Below are positions 22,456 through 32,126 of a stretch of 64,000 nt of DNA, one piece after another. Each line of letters begins with the position of its first letter. Position 1 is the stretch's first letter. A model generated the notes under the pieces. The model was not told the origin of the DNA and searched no databases. It saw only the letters and a program-made list of their open reading frames with translations. The stretch spans positions 50,360-114,359 of the forward strand of contig QFQU01000006.1 in the NCBI GenBank assembly GCA_003248965.1. Reading direction: 5' to 3'. Source of the stretch: Brevundimonas sp. Lineage in GTDB: Bacteria > Pseudomonadota > Alphaproteobacteria > Caulobacterales > Caulobacteraceae. The position numbers were made by a program, and so were the translations under genes.

Positions 22456-23337
22456 TCACGGCGGCGGGTCGGACTGAAAAACAGCGTCCGAACAGTCCGA
22501 ACGGTCCGAAATCGGCGCGGGCCCGGGCGACGGGTCCAGAGCGTCGAGGATGGCCAGGCTCTTGTTCAGCAGGGTGCGGCCGACGGGATCGCGGGGGTTC
22601 AGGCCGACGGCGGCCTGGGCCAGGGTCTGGACCGCGCGCATCCGGGCCATGACCACGGCCTGGGGGTCGGGCGTCTTTTCGGCGCGCGGCGCGGACGAGG
22701 AGGGGGCGGGCGAAGGCGTCGTCCCGGCGTCCGGCGCGGACCCCGCCGCGGCCTCTTTCGCCAGGGCCGTCAGCCGGGCATGCAGCCGCAGCCAGCGCCC
22801 CGCCTCCATCGCCCGGCCGTTCAATATGGCGCGCTGCATCCGCACCAGGGCGTGGGCCGCCATCACCCCATAGTCGGGCAGGCCCGCCGCCGTTTCCGCC
22901 TCCAGGTCCACGGGGTCGTCCGCCCAGCCGGGCGCGAGCGGCGCCGCCTCGGGCTGGTCCTGACGCAGCCAGCCCGCGTCGCGCGCATGGGCGAAGAAGG
23001 TCGAGCGCGCCATGCCGAACCGCGCGGCGACCGAGGACCCGGACTCGCCCGCCAGATAGGCGTCGCGGATCGCCGCCCACCGTTCTGGAGAGGTCTGACG
23101 ATGACCGCCGCCCCGTCGATAGGGATCGCGCCCCGGTCGCCCGGCGTACAGGGGCCGCCCGTCGGGGCCGGTTTCGGGCGGGATGTCGCAACCCGCGTCG
23201 TCCCAGTCCGGGCCGCGCGGCGGCGGATCGGTGAAATCGGCGTCGGTCACGCGCCCGTCGTAATGGACGACCGCCTCGCACCCGTGCGGATCGGTGTCCG
23301 CCCCGTCCCGGCGCCAGCCCCTTTCCCTGCCGTCCAT
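22456..23337 (-). CDS. HTH-containing protein of unknown function
   Basis: A 293-residue protein. The N-terminal third is polar and Gly/Asp/Arg-rich. Around residues 86-125 a homeodomain-like HTH is visible (RWAAIRDAYLAGESGSSVAA then RFGMARSTFFAHARDAGWL), the layout seen in phage terminase small subunits and in a group of Caulobacterales proteins. A helical middle and a low-complexity Pro/Ser/Ala segment follow. A GTG start near residue 30 is an alternative. It follows the zeta-like gene by 129 bp on the same strand. Function not known; DNA binding is likely. Confidence 0.7.
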   Translation of the reverse strand: MDGRERGWRRDGADTDPHGCEAVVHYDGRVTDADFTDPPPRGPDWDDAGCDIPPETGPDGRPLYAGRPGRDPYRRGGGHRQTSPERWAAIRDAYLAGESGSSVAARFGMARSTFFAHARDAGWLRQDQPEAAPLAPGWADDPVDLEAETAAGLPDYGVMAAHALVRMQRAILNGRAMEAGRWLRLHARLTALAKEAAAGSAPDAGTTPSPAPSSSAPRAEKTPDPQAVVMARMRAVQTLAQAAVGLNPRDPVGRTLLNKSLAILDALDPSPGPAPISDRSDCSDAVFQSDPPP

Positions 23338-23466
23338 CCGTCCCTCCCTGAACCCATCCGCCCCCGCGCGGGGCCGCCGCCAGTATGGGCCGGGGAAAAG
23401 GGGTGTGAGTTCGATTGTCGTCGGGACGGGAAAAGCCGAGGAAAATCAGAAGGCGGCGGCGGGGAA

Positions 23467-23886
23467 TTAGGGGACGAGCGACGGGTTTCGCTCCTCATCT
23501 TTGGTCATCCTCCGGCGCCTCCGGGGCACACGACGCGCCACGCGGGCGACGGAGAAGTCCGCCGAGGGCGGGCGCAGATAGATCAGTTCGACCCGGTATC
23601 CGGCGGCCTTGAACCGGCGGAGGCGCGGGGCGTGGCAGCGGGTGGCCAGGGTCGTCTCCAGCACCACGTCCGCCCGCTCGACGAACAGGGCGTCCAGCCG
23701 CTCTGGCGCCAGCCGCCCCGCCGCCAGATCGCGCGCCGCGCCTTCGCCCGCCAGACCCCGCGCAACCTCATCCGGGTTCACGAACCGAAACGCCTCCGCC
23801 CGCTGACGCAGAAAGCGATTGATGAAGGTGGTCTTGCCGGCGCCGTTGGGTCCGGCGAGGAGGACGAGGGCGTGGGTGACGCCCAT
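23467..23886 (-). CDS. Zeta-toxin-like P-loop kinase, short form
   Basis: A 139-residue P-loop protein. Walker A is LLAGPNGAGKTTFINRFL (residues 9-26), followed by FVNPDEVARGL and VLETTLATR, with LRRFKAAGYRVELIYLRPPS as in the zeta/YibB-type kinases that phosphorylate UDP-sugars. Family members usually run to about 190 residues and continue past VARRV with a glycine/histidine segment; here the text turns into an arginine run and stops, so the C-terminus looks lost or frameshifted. No epsilon-like antitoxin gene is adjacent. It is divergent from the ImmA/IrrE-Beta cassette. Confidence 0.7.
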   Translation of the reverse strand: MGVTHALVLLAGPNGAGKTTFINRFLRQRAEAFRFVNPDEVARGLAGEGAARDLAAGRLAPERLDALFVERADVVLETTLATRCHAPRLRRFKAAGYRVELIYLRPPSADFSVARVARRVPRRRRRMTKDEERNPSLVP

Positions 23887-23911
23887 TGGACAATTTAGTT
23901 AGATACGCCGT

Positions 23912-23965
23912 ATGAGTGAACGGGGATTTACAATGTTCTTGTTTTGTTCCATGTTCGCGACATGA
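23912..23965 (+). CDS. Possible 17-residue leader ORF before the accessory cassette
   Basis: An ATG-initiated frame of 17 codons (MSERGFTMFLFCSMFAT) ends in a TGA that overlaps the ATG of the two-TM gene as ATGA. The arrangement would couple leader translation to the cassette. It lies just downstream of an A/T-rich promoter-like region (TTGGAC at 23886, TATGAG at 23911). No clear ribosome-binding site precedes it, so it may be chance. Confidence 0.3.
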   Translation: MSERGFTMFLFCSMFAT

Positions 23966-24357
23966 AAATAAGCTCTCGCCTCTTCGCCTCGATGGGGCTT
24001 GTGTTCCTGTGCCTAGCAGCAGGATTAGCAGGTGGCGCTTTCTCCAGAAATTTTGGGGAGAGCAATTATACTATTTCTTACGCGGATTTTATCTCGGTGA
24101 TGTTGACCGCGATATCTTTGCTTATGACATTATTGGCGTTTTTTATTGCTATACTTGCTTACATTGGGTGGAATTCTATTAGTGGAAAAGTTGCGTCTGA
24201 CGTGAAGTCGTATTTATCTGACGGTTTTCGCGAAGGTCAGCCGCTGCATCGAATGCTTGTCGAGTATAAAGACAAAGCCATGTTTGAAGGAATTCTCGAA
24301 ATAGATCAGGATTTTGAGGCTGATGCCGAGGCAGAAGGCCGAGAGGATAGCGCATGA
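23962..24357 (+). CDS. Two-TM membrane protein, first gene of accessory cassette
   Basis: A 131-residue protein with two hydrophobic helices (about residues 6-27 and 44-70) and a charged cytoplasmic tail that ends in an acidic stretch (EIDQDFEADAEAEGREDSA). Codon usage is much richer in A/T than in flanking genes, with codons such as ATA and TTA that are rare in the rest of the window. It overlaps the ImmA/IrrE gene by 4 bp (ATGA). No family was recognised. Small two-TM proteins are frequent effectors or anchors in anti-phage and toxin-type loci, but nothing in the sequence proves such a role. The ATG at 23962 was taken instead of an upstream TTG. Confidence 0.72.
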   Translation: MKISSRLFASMGLVFLCLAAGLAGGAFSRNFGESNYTISYADFISVMLTAISLLMTLLAFFIAILAYIGWNSISGKVASDVKSYLSDGFREGQPLHRMLVEYKDKAMFEGILEIDQDFEADAEAEGREDSA

Positions 24358-24854
24358 GCTATGATCTTTGGAGCCGCGTTGACCCCGCAGAAGCCGGAAT
24401 CGTAGAGCGCTTTACTTCTGAGCACCCCGTCAAGGTTGGGGAGCTTGCAAAGGCGCTTGGTATCGATGTTTTTAGGTCGCCGTTACCCCCTGCTATTTCA
24501 GGTATGATCCGTCCTGGTCAACCGGGCGCAGCACCCTACGAAATTCGGGTGAACAAGTATGAAGTTCCCGAACGTCAGAGGTTTACGCTGGCACATGAGG
24601 TAGCTCACTTTCTGCTTCACAAAGCAGATATCCAATCGGGTGTGGTCGACAGCGTAATGTATCGCTCGGCTTTGACGTCTCGCAAGGAAGCGGAGGCAAA
24701 TCGGCTTGCAGCGGATATCGTTATGCCGATGCAAGCCGTCCGAAAGGAGCTTGCAGCACTCGGCGGAGTTGCGAGCGAGGAAGCGGCGAAAGAACTGGCG
24801 GTTAGGTTTAAAGTGTCGCTTCCTGCTATGAGAGTCCGACTCGGACTCGCATAA
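24354..24854 (+). CDS. ImmA/IrrE-family metallo-endopeptidase
   Basis: A 166-residue zinc-peptidase-like protein. The gluzincin motif is FTLAHEVAHFLLHK (His81, Glu82, His85), with the third ligand provided by the helix SRKEAEANRLAADIVMP (Glu112 or Glu114). The N-terminal PVKVGELAKALGIDVF and ISGMIR segments match the family's typical lead-in. ImmA of ICEBs1 cleaves a phage-type repressor and IrrE of Deinococcus cleaves DdrO, so family members trigger derepression. No cI-like repressor gene is adjacent, which leaves its substrate open. It is coupled to the two-TM gene by ATGA and is followed 11 bp later by the Beta protein gene. Confidence 0.9.
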   Translation: MSYDLWSRVDPAEAGIVERFTSEHPVKVGELAKALGIDVFRSPLPPAISGMIRPGQPGAAPYEIRVNKYEVPERQRFTLAHEVAHFLLHKADIQSGVVDSVMYRSALTSRKEAEANRLAADIVMPMQAVRKELAALGGVASEEAAKELAVRFKVSLPAMRVRLGLA

Positions 24855-24865
24855 CGGGACGTTCA

Positions 24866-25921
24866 ATGCTGGCTGGAAAGACCTACTGCCCGATCCTTCA
24901 TGCAAGGGTGGCGGAGATCAAAGGTCTCGAACGATTGCCCGAGGCGAGCAAAGAGTATCTATTTCCGCTTATCGTTGGGCGGCCGTGGCCGAATGCCAAG
25001 CATCTTCGAAAGACTTGGGAGAAAATCGGTGCGGCCTTCGGGCAGCGTCGCTACGCGCTGGACATAGATCCATTCAAGAGATTCTCAAATTCAGATAAAC
25101 CTGCCGCATCCGAATTTGACCAACTATTCGTGTCTGATGATGGTTACTGCAACTACTACGTCGAGATCGAAAGCCTCGGTCAAAACGTCATACCTGTTCT
25201 TCAGATCACAAACGGCAGCATTCCTGATCTAGCGAGGCAGGTCGAGCACGCTGTTAGGCTAGATCGCGGTCTGGTTTGCCGAATCCAGCGGGACCTATGT
25301 CCTCACCCGTCCGCGATCGTTACCCAAGTCTTACTCGCGTTTCCGGAAGTCGTTTTCTTCCTAGATGTCGGTTGGTCGCCAGACCTGATTGCCCATGAAC
25401 TTTGGGCTGATGGCATCTTGACAACCTTGGCCGCCGGTGAGCCAGAGGCTGAAATCGTAGTAGCTGGCTCCAGCTTCCCAGAGTCATTTAAGCCCAAGGC
25501 CAGAGACGCCATCATCACATACGAACGGGTATTATTCGACAATTTGGTCCGAAAATATAACTCTATCGTTCTTTACTATGGTGACTGGGGCAGCACACGC
25601 CCCCCGCGCCTCCCAACGCCTATGGGCTCGATACCACCCAGGATCGACGTTCCCATGGCGAGGGAGTGGATCAGCTTTCGAAGCGAAAACTCGGAAGAGT
25701 TTGATGAGGTCGCCAAGCGCGCTGTGAATGACGCGACTTGGCCAAGCGGCTTGAATATATGGGGTACCTACCTCATCCGGGGTACGGCGGATGGCATTCC
25801 GGATGCAATCAAGGGGCAGGCCGCTTCGGCGGCCGCCCGCATAAACATTCATCTTCACCGACAAGCCCATTTCGGTGCTCCTGGCTCCTTCGGAGATCAA
25901 GACGAACCTTATGTGGATTGA
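24866..25921 (+). CDS. Beta-family protein (PF14350 / sce7725-like)
   Basis: A 351-residue protein that opens YCPILHARVAEIKGLERLPE and continues LFPLIVGRPWP, the typical start of PF14350 Beta-family proteins (P.L..K.GE..AL..L...., PL.E.P). The middle holds alternating strands and helices (VVFFLDVGWSPDL, AEIVVAGSSFPESF) and a YYGDWGSTRPPRLPTPMG segment. Members occur in phages and in accessory loci with variable partners, for example sce7726 proteins; biochemical function is not established. It is the last gene of the A/T-richer cassette and ends 3 bp before the convergent thiC gene. The family call rests on the N-terminal pattern and is fairly firm. Confidence 0.75.
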   Translation: MLAGKTYCPILHARVAEIKGLERLPEASKEYLFPLIVGRPWPNAKHLRKTWEKIGAAFGQRRYALDIDPFKRFSNSDKPAASEFDQLFVSDDGYCNYYVEIESLGQNVIPVLQITNGSIPDLARQVEHAVRLDRGLVCRIQRDLCPHPSAIVTQVLLAFPEVVFFLDVGWSPDLIAHELWADGILTTLAAGEPEAEIVVAGSSFPESFKPKARDAIITYERVLFDNLVRKYNSIVLYYGDWGSTRPPRLPTPMGSIPPRIDVPMAREWISFRSENSEEFDEVAKRAVNDATWPSGLNIWGTYLIRGTADGIPDAIKGQAASAAARINIHLHRQAHFGAPGSFGDQDEPYVD

Positions 25922-25924
25922 GGC

Positions 25925-27835
<1,911 letters not shown>

Positions 27836-27905
27836 GGCGGCCTCAAAACGGTTTGAGGTCCGCCGACGTCGGGCGCGAGGGTCCATGAATTCGGACCGAA
27901 TGCGT

Positions 27906-28004
27906 TACTCATCCCTTCGCCGGCATGACCCGGATCAGGTTCGACGGGTCAGAGGAGAAACCTCTATCTCAGCCGCTCGATTGCGACCCCCCGGAGAACA
28001 GGGC
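27906..28004 (-). promoter_or_regulatory. TPP (THI-box) riboswitch of thiC
   Basis: The minus strand shows the conserved aptamer pieces in order: CTGAGA at 27972-27967 in the J3 region, ACCC, GAACCTGATCCGGG at 27942-27929, and CCGGCGAAGGGA at 27923-27912. Spacing fits the thiamine pyrophosphate aptamer. It lies 70 bp upstream of the thiC ATG, so thiamine excess should shut down thiC. No long U-tract follows, which suggests control at translation or by Rho. Confidence 0.93.
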
Positions 28005-28019
28005 CACCATAACCCAGCC

Positions 28020-28400
28020 TCAGGGCGCCGACCAGCCCTTGACCGCGACGGTCGCCGCGCGGGGGTCGCCGTCGAAGCGGAGATAGGCGCGGGCGTGGCC
28101 GTGGGCGGGGACGTAGTCCAGGGTCGCGGTGGCGGTCTGGTCGCCCAGCACGCCCTCGATGTCGACGGCGGCGGCCGTGTCGTCGCCATCGTTCCGTACG
28201 CGGACGGTCGCTACATGGCCGGCGGCGGTGGACTGGATCGCGACGATGCGGGCGCTGAGCGCCGTGGGCGAGGGCGGCTGCAACGCCTCCCACACCACGA
28301 TGCCGACGGCGGTCAGGGTGACGACGGCGCCGACGGCGGCCATCAGCCATTGCAGCATGGGGCGGGTCGCGGCGGGGGCGGATTTCTTCCTGGCGGGCAT
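28020..28400 (-). CDS. TIGR02588-family protein
   Basis: A 126-residue protein with one membrane helix (about residues 17-41, MLQWLMAAVGAVVTLTAVGI) and a periplasmic-side beta-rich domain (VATVRVRNDGDDTAAAVDIE, ATLDYVPAHGHARAYLRF). It matches the TIGR02588 family, which nearly always follows a TIGR02587 membrane protein, as it does here with a 6-bp gap. Function unknown. The beta domain resembles an adhesion or binding fold. It ends just before the thiC riboswitch region on the same strand, so read-through into the riboswitch leader is possible. Confidence 0.85.
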   Translation of the reverse strand: MPARKKSAPAATRPMLQWLMAAVGAVVTLTAVGIVVWEALQPPSPTALSARIVAIQSTAAGHVATVRVRNDGDDTAAAVDIEGVLGDQTATATLDYVPAHGHARAYLRFDGDPRAATVAVKGWSAP

Positions 28401-28406
28401 GGGTGG

Positions 28407-29237
28407 TCAGACCAGAAGGCGGGCGGCGGCGGCCCCGATGGCGGCGGGAAAGCCCAGCACGACCAGGGTCTGGACCACGCCCGCGACCGAATGGCCGTCG
28501 ACGCGCCCGAACAGGGCCAGGGTGAACAGGCTGACCCCCAGGGCGATGGCGTAGCCGGGCAGGGTGAAATGCAGGAAGGCGACGGCGGGATGGTCGGCCT
28601 CCTCCTGCCCCGCGAAGCCCGCCTTGAACACGATCAGGTGCAGCAGCAGGATCGACACGGCGATCAGGGCCAGGATGTGGGCGGGCGAGGCCTTGTAGGC
28701 GATCAGGACGATCTCCTCGGTCGGGGCGATGTTCAGGGCGAAGAACAGGGCGCCCGCCGCCATCAGGAACAATTCGCCGAAATAGGAGGCCTGATCCTCG
28801 TCCGTGTCGCCGCCCCCATCCCCGCTGAGCTGACGCCGGGCCAGAAGCGCGCCCATGGCGCCGGGCACGGCCTGAAGCGCGACCATGCCCAGGGCCTCGC
28901 GCGGGGGCGCGTCCCATTCCACTACGCCGAACAGGATCAGCAGCAGGGAGGCGGTGACGAAGCCGACCGCCAGGGCGACGGCCGTGTCCAGCGCGTCGTT
29001 GACCAGGCCGCGCCGCTTTGAAAACCCCGCATAATAGGCCAGGCCGTACAGCAGCGGCAGGCCGGCGAGGATGAAGACCAGCAGCCGCCAGCGGCCCATG
29101 ACCACGCCCTGCTCCCACATCTCCATCGTCATCAGAAGCGGGATGTTGAACACCAGGGCGCCGGCGAAGGCGCGGCCCAGATCCGACACATAGGCCCGCT
29201 CTCGATCCAGATTCACGAAGGGCGCGGCGGGGGTCAT
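28407..29237 (-). CDS. TIGR02587-family membrane protein
   Basis: A 276-residue integral membrane protein with about seven helices; landmarks are LLMTMEMWEQGVVMGRWRLL near residue 34, YGLAYYAGFSKRRG, and ALFFALNIAPTEEIVLIAYK near residue 185. This pattern identifies TIGR02587, a family of unknown function usually paired with TIGR02588. The conserved acidic residues in membrane helices (MEMWEQ, APTEEI) hint at ion or metabolite transport. It is the first gene of the two-gene unit. Confidence 0.88.
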   Translation of the reverse strand: MTPAAPFVNLDRERAYVSDLGRAFAGALVFNIPLLMTMEMWEQGVVMGRWRLLVFILAGLPLLYGLAYYAGFSKRRGLVNDALDTAVALAVGFVTASLLLILFGVVEWDAPPREALGMVALQAVPGAMGALLARRQLSGDGGGDTDEDQASYFGELFLMAAGALFFALNIAPTEEIVLIAYKASPAHILALIAVSILLLHLIVFKAGFAGQEEADHPAVAFLHFTLPGYAIALGVSLFTLALFGRVDGHSVAGVVQTLVVLGFPAAIGAAAARLLV

Positions 29238-29293
29238 GCGACGGCAACGGTCGATGCGCGGCTTTGGCTCCCTGTCGCGCGGTCGCGAAGGGT

Positions 29294-29450
29294 TCAGTCT
29301 GGCCAGACCGGGATCAGGCGGTCGATGGCGGCCTCGATTCGCGCCCAGCCCCGGTCGGCCGCGCCGGCGCCGCCGCCGTCATGGACCGGGTTGTGTGCAG
29401 TCCCGCCGCCTTCGATCATTGGGACGCCTGCCGACGCTGCCGCTGAAGCT
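29294..29450 (-). other. Coding-like tail out of frame with the adjacent gene
   Basis: On the minus strand an open stretch ending at 29294 reads FYAQVASAAASAGVP and later GWARIEAAIDRLIPVWPD. This is protein-like rather than the arginine-rich text seen in wrong frames, with third positions mostly G/C. It has no start of its own and would need a frame change near 29450-29480 to join the upstream secreted-protein gene. It may be the remains of a degraded gene; I cannot assign a family. Confidence 0.25.
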
Positions 29451-29979
29451 ACCTGGGCGTAGAAGGCGCGGACTGCGGCGCGGGTTCGGCGCTGCGGATC
29501 TGGTTGTCGGGACGAACCCTGCCGGGCGGAACGCCCCCGGACGCGCCGCCGAAGCCTGGGCCCGGTGCGGCCTGGGTCGCGGACGGCAGAAGCGGCGTCA
29601 GGCGCTCGGCGGGCACGGCGAGACGGCCCTGAACGCCCTGTCGGCGCAAACTGGTCATGAAACGCTCCGAGGGGCGGGTCCAGGACTTCGGGTCCGGGCG
29701 CCAGTCGCGCAGGAGGCTGGCGGTCTGACGGATGGGGTCGCGCGTCGATCCCCGGGTCGGCGGGTCGGGAACGACCGCCGTCAGATCCAGCTCGATCGCC
29801 CAACTGCCCGCACAGCCGCCGGCCGCGTTCGTCCAGCAGTCGTCGTTGTTGGGGCCGCTGCAGGTGACGACATAGGCCTGCCCCTCAAGGCAGTACATCA
29901 TCTGATAGGCGTTGGCGGCCGGCGCGGCGAGCGCCAGCGCGACGCCCGCGGCTAAACCCATCGTCAGTTTCAGGCTCAT
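29449..29979 (-). CDS. Secreted protein of unknown function
   Basis: A 176-residue protein with a clear signal peptide (MGLAAGVALALAAPAANA) and a short cysteine-containing N-terminal region (MMYCLEGQAYVVTCSGPNND, DCWTNAAGGCAGSW) that could form two disulfides. The remainder is Pro/Arg/Ser-rich and low in structure. GGGGGAAGGATC precedes the ATG as a strong ribosome-binding site. The C-terminal third may be out of frame, since a better protein-like reading exists in another frame downstream. No family was recognised. Confidence 0.6.
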   Translation of the reverse strand: MSLKLTMGLAAGVALALAAPAANAYQMMYCLEGQAYVVTCSGPNNDDCWTNAAGGCAGSWAIELDLTAVVPDPPTRGSTRDPIRQTASLLRDWRPDPKSWTRPSERFMTSLRRQGVQGRLAVPAERLTPLLPSATQAAPGPGFGGASGGVPPGRVRPDNQIRSAEPAPQSAPSTPR

Positions 29980-30151
29980 GATCCTTCCCCCTCTTTATGA
30001 TTGCGATACGCCCGAACCATGAAGCTTGACCGGCCGTGAATGGAGAATGAACGACGTTCGATCAGGCGGACGGTCTCTGTCGTCGCGGGCGGGGGCGGTT
30101 TCGTCCGCGACGGGCCTTGCTCCTCGGCGTTCGGACCGCCAAACCAGGGGG

Positions 30152-31090
30152 GTGAGCATTCAATCCCTGATCATCGATTGCGACCCCGGCGTGGATGACG
30201 CCGTGGCGCTGTTCCTGGCCTTCGCGGCGCCCGAGCTGGAGCTGCTGGCCGTCACCACGGTTGGAGGCAATGTCCCCGGCGCCAAGACACAGCGCAATGC
30301 GCGGATGATGCGCCAGATCGCCGGGCGCGAGGACGTGCCGGTGTTCGGCGGGGCGGAACGGCCGCTGAAACGCCCGCCGGCGGGGGCGGGCGCGTTCCAT
30401 GGCGCCGAGGGTCTGGGCGACCTGGAGCCGTTCGAGCCGACGGGGATCGTCGGCGACGGGCCGGCCGCCAACGCCATCGTCGATCTGGTGATGAGCCGAC
30501 CCGAAGGTTCTGTCGCCGTCGCCGTCCTGGGGCCGATGACCAATCTGGCCCTGGCCCTGCGGCGCGAGCGGCGGCTGGCCGAACGGCTGGGGTCGGTGGT
30601 GGTCATGGGCGGGGCGCGCAGCGAGGGCGGCAACATCACCGCCTCGGCCGAGTTCAACATCTGGGCCGACCCGGACGCGGCGGCGGTGGTGTTCGGTTCG
30701 GGCTGCCGCGTGGTCGCCTTCGGCCTGGACGCGACGCATCAGGTGCGGGCCACCGAGGACCGGATCGCCGCCGTCGAGGCCATCGACAGCGCGGCGGCGC
30801 GAGCGACGGCGGCGATGCTGCGGTTCTCGCAGCGGGTGGAGCGGGAGATAGTGGGCTGGGATTCAGCCCCCCTGCACGATCCCTGTCCCATCGCCTGGCT
30901 GATCCGGCCCGACCTGTTCGAGACGAAGGCGTGCCGGATCGAGGTCGAGACCGCGTCCGACCTGACGCGCGGCCATACGGCGGTGGAGTTCCGGGTCGAG
31001 GCGGAAACGGCGCGGCATCGCTGGGCCACGGCGGCGGACGCCCAGGGGGTGTTCGACCTGATCGTCGACAAGTTGAAAGGCGCGGCATGA
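30152..31090 (+). CDS. Nucleoside hydrolase (IUNH family)
   Basis: A 312-residue N-ribohydrolase. The calcium-binding N-terminal motif is IIDCDPGVDDAVALFLA, followed by TTVGGNVPGAKTQRNA, FHGAEGLGD and the mid-protein VLGPMTNLALALRR and VVMGGARSEGGNITASAEFN. It splits purine or pyrimidine ribosides to base and ribose in the cytoplasm. A GTG start at 30152 with GGGG upstream is proposed because the longer in-frame N-terminus is arginine-rich and not family-like. The ribokinase gene overlaps its stop by 4 bp, so ribose released here is phosphorylated next. Confidence 0.92.
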   Translation: MSIQSLIIDCDPGVDDAVALFLAFAAPELELLAVTTVGGNVPGAKTQRNARMMRQIAGREDVPVFGGAERPLKRPPAGAGAFHGAEGLGDLEPFEPTGIVGDGPAANAIVDLVMSRPEGSVAVAVLGPMTNLALALRRERRLAERLGSVVVMGGARSEGGNITASAEFNIWADPDAAAVVFGSGCRVVAFGLDATHQVRATEDRIAAVEAIDSAAARATAAMLRFSQRVEREIVGWDSAPLHDPCPIAWLIRPDLFETKACRIEVETASDLTRGHTAVEFRVEAETARHRWATAADAQGVFDLIVDKLKGAA

Positions 31091-31932
31091 GGATCACGGT
31101 CGTCGGTTCGATCAATCTGGACCTGGTCGCCACCGCGCCCCAGCTGCCGGCGCCGGGCGAGACGGTGACGGGGGCGACCCTGGCGCGGCATCCGGGCGGC
31201 AAGGGCGCCAATCAGGCGCTGGCGGCGGAAAAGCTGGGGGCCGAGGTCAGCCTGATCGGCCGGGTCGGAAACGACGCCATGGCGGGCGAGGCCCTGGCCC
31301 TGATGGAGGATCTGGGCGTCGATCTGGCGGGGGTGGAGGTGGATGTGGCCGCCCCCACGGGGGTCGCCCTGATCGCCGTCGATCCGACCGGCGAGAACCA
31401 GATCGTGGTCGCGGCCGGAGCCAACCATATGGTCACGCCCGAACAACTGCCGCAGCGGATCGAGGGGGCGCTGATCGTCCAGCTGGAACTGCCGATCGAG
31501 ACGGTGGAGGCGGCGGTGGGCCGGGCGACGGGTTTCGTCTGCGCCAATCTGGCGCCCGCCCGGCCGGTGTCGGAACTGCTGCTGCGCCGCGCCGACCTGA
31601 TCGTGGTCAACGAGACGGAGGCCGCCTTCTACGGCGACGGCCTGCACCGGGGCGGCGGCCGGGTTGTCGTCACCAAGGGCGCCCGGGGCGCGGCCATGTA
31701 CCAGCGCGGCGTCGAAATGGCCTGGGCGACCCCGCCGGCGGTGGAAGCCGTGGACGCGACCGGCGCCGGCGACGCCTTCGTGGCGGCCATCACCGTGGCC
31801 CTGCTGGAAGGCATGACCCCGGCCGAGGCGCTGGCCTTCGCCTGCGCGGCGGGGGCGTTCGCGGCGACGCGGCCCGGCGCGCAGCCGTCGGCGCCGGAGC
31901 GGGAACAGGTGGAGGCGTTGCTGGCGGGGTGA
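31087..31932 (+). CDS. rbsK: Ribokinase
   Basis: A 281-residue PfkB-family sugar kinase. The N-terminal signature is VVGSINLDLVATAPQLPAPG followed by GGKGANQALAAEKLG, and the C-terminal signature with the catalytic aspartate is VDATGAGDAFVAAI. It makes ribose 5-phosphate from ribose and ATP. The ATGA overlap with the nucleoside hydrolase and the matching chemistry make a nucleoside salvage unit. A palindromic repeat follows 19 bp after the stop. Confidence 0.92.
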   Translation: MRITVVGSINLDLVATAPQLPAPGETVTGATLARHPGGKGANQALAAEKLGAEVSLIGRVGNDAMAGEALALMEDLGVDLAGVEVDVAAPTGVALIAVDPTGENQIVVAAGANHMVTPEQLPQRIEGALIVQLELPIETVEAAVGRATGFVCANLAPARPVSELLLRRADLIVVNETEAAFYGDGLHRGGGRVVVTKGARGAAMYQRGVEMAWATPPAVEAVDATGAGDAFVAAITVALLEGMTPAEALAFACAAGAFAATRPGAQPSAPEREQVEALLAG

Positions 31933-31950
31933 GGTCTGGCACCTCGAACC

Positions 31951-31990
31951 GTCATTCCGGGACGTCGGAAGGACGAACCCGGAGTGACGG
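31951..31990. repeat. Dispersed palindromic intergenic repeat, copy A
   Basis: A 40-bp element with CATTCCGGG and CCCGGAGTGAC arms. It is nearly the reverse complement of the element at 34624-34663, so two copies in opposite orientation flank the S9 peptidase gene. Such extragenic palindromes can form hairpins in RNA. Confidence 0.7.
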
Positions 31991-32126
31991 CCTGAGCCTT
32001 GCCTGTCCTTCGCGAGGATGAGCGGAAAAGGGGTGCGTCGCTGTGATGTTGTAACGGCGATTAGGGTTGGCGACGGCGCGCGCCGACGATAGGTCTGACG
32101 CTTCAACTGTTCAGGGGCGGAAGACG

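Noticed and set aside
22456..23337. Prophage terminase small subunit
   Set aside because: The HTH is similar in style, but no large terminase, portal or capsid genes are near; a lone HTH protein is the safer call.
23916..24182. 88-codon frame overlapping the two-TM gene
   Set aside because: Its frame lies within the two-TM gene, which has the better start, coupling and hydrophobic pattern.
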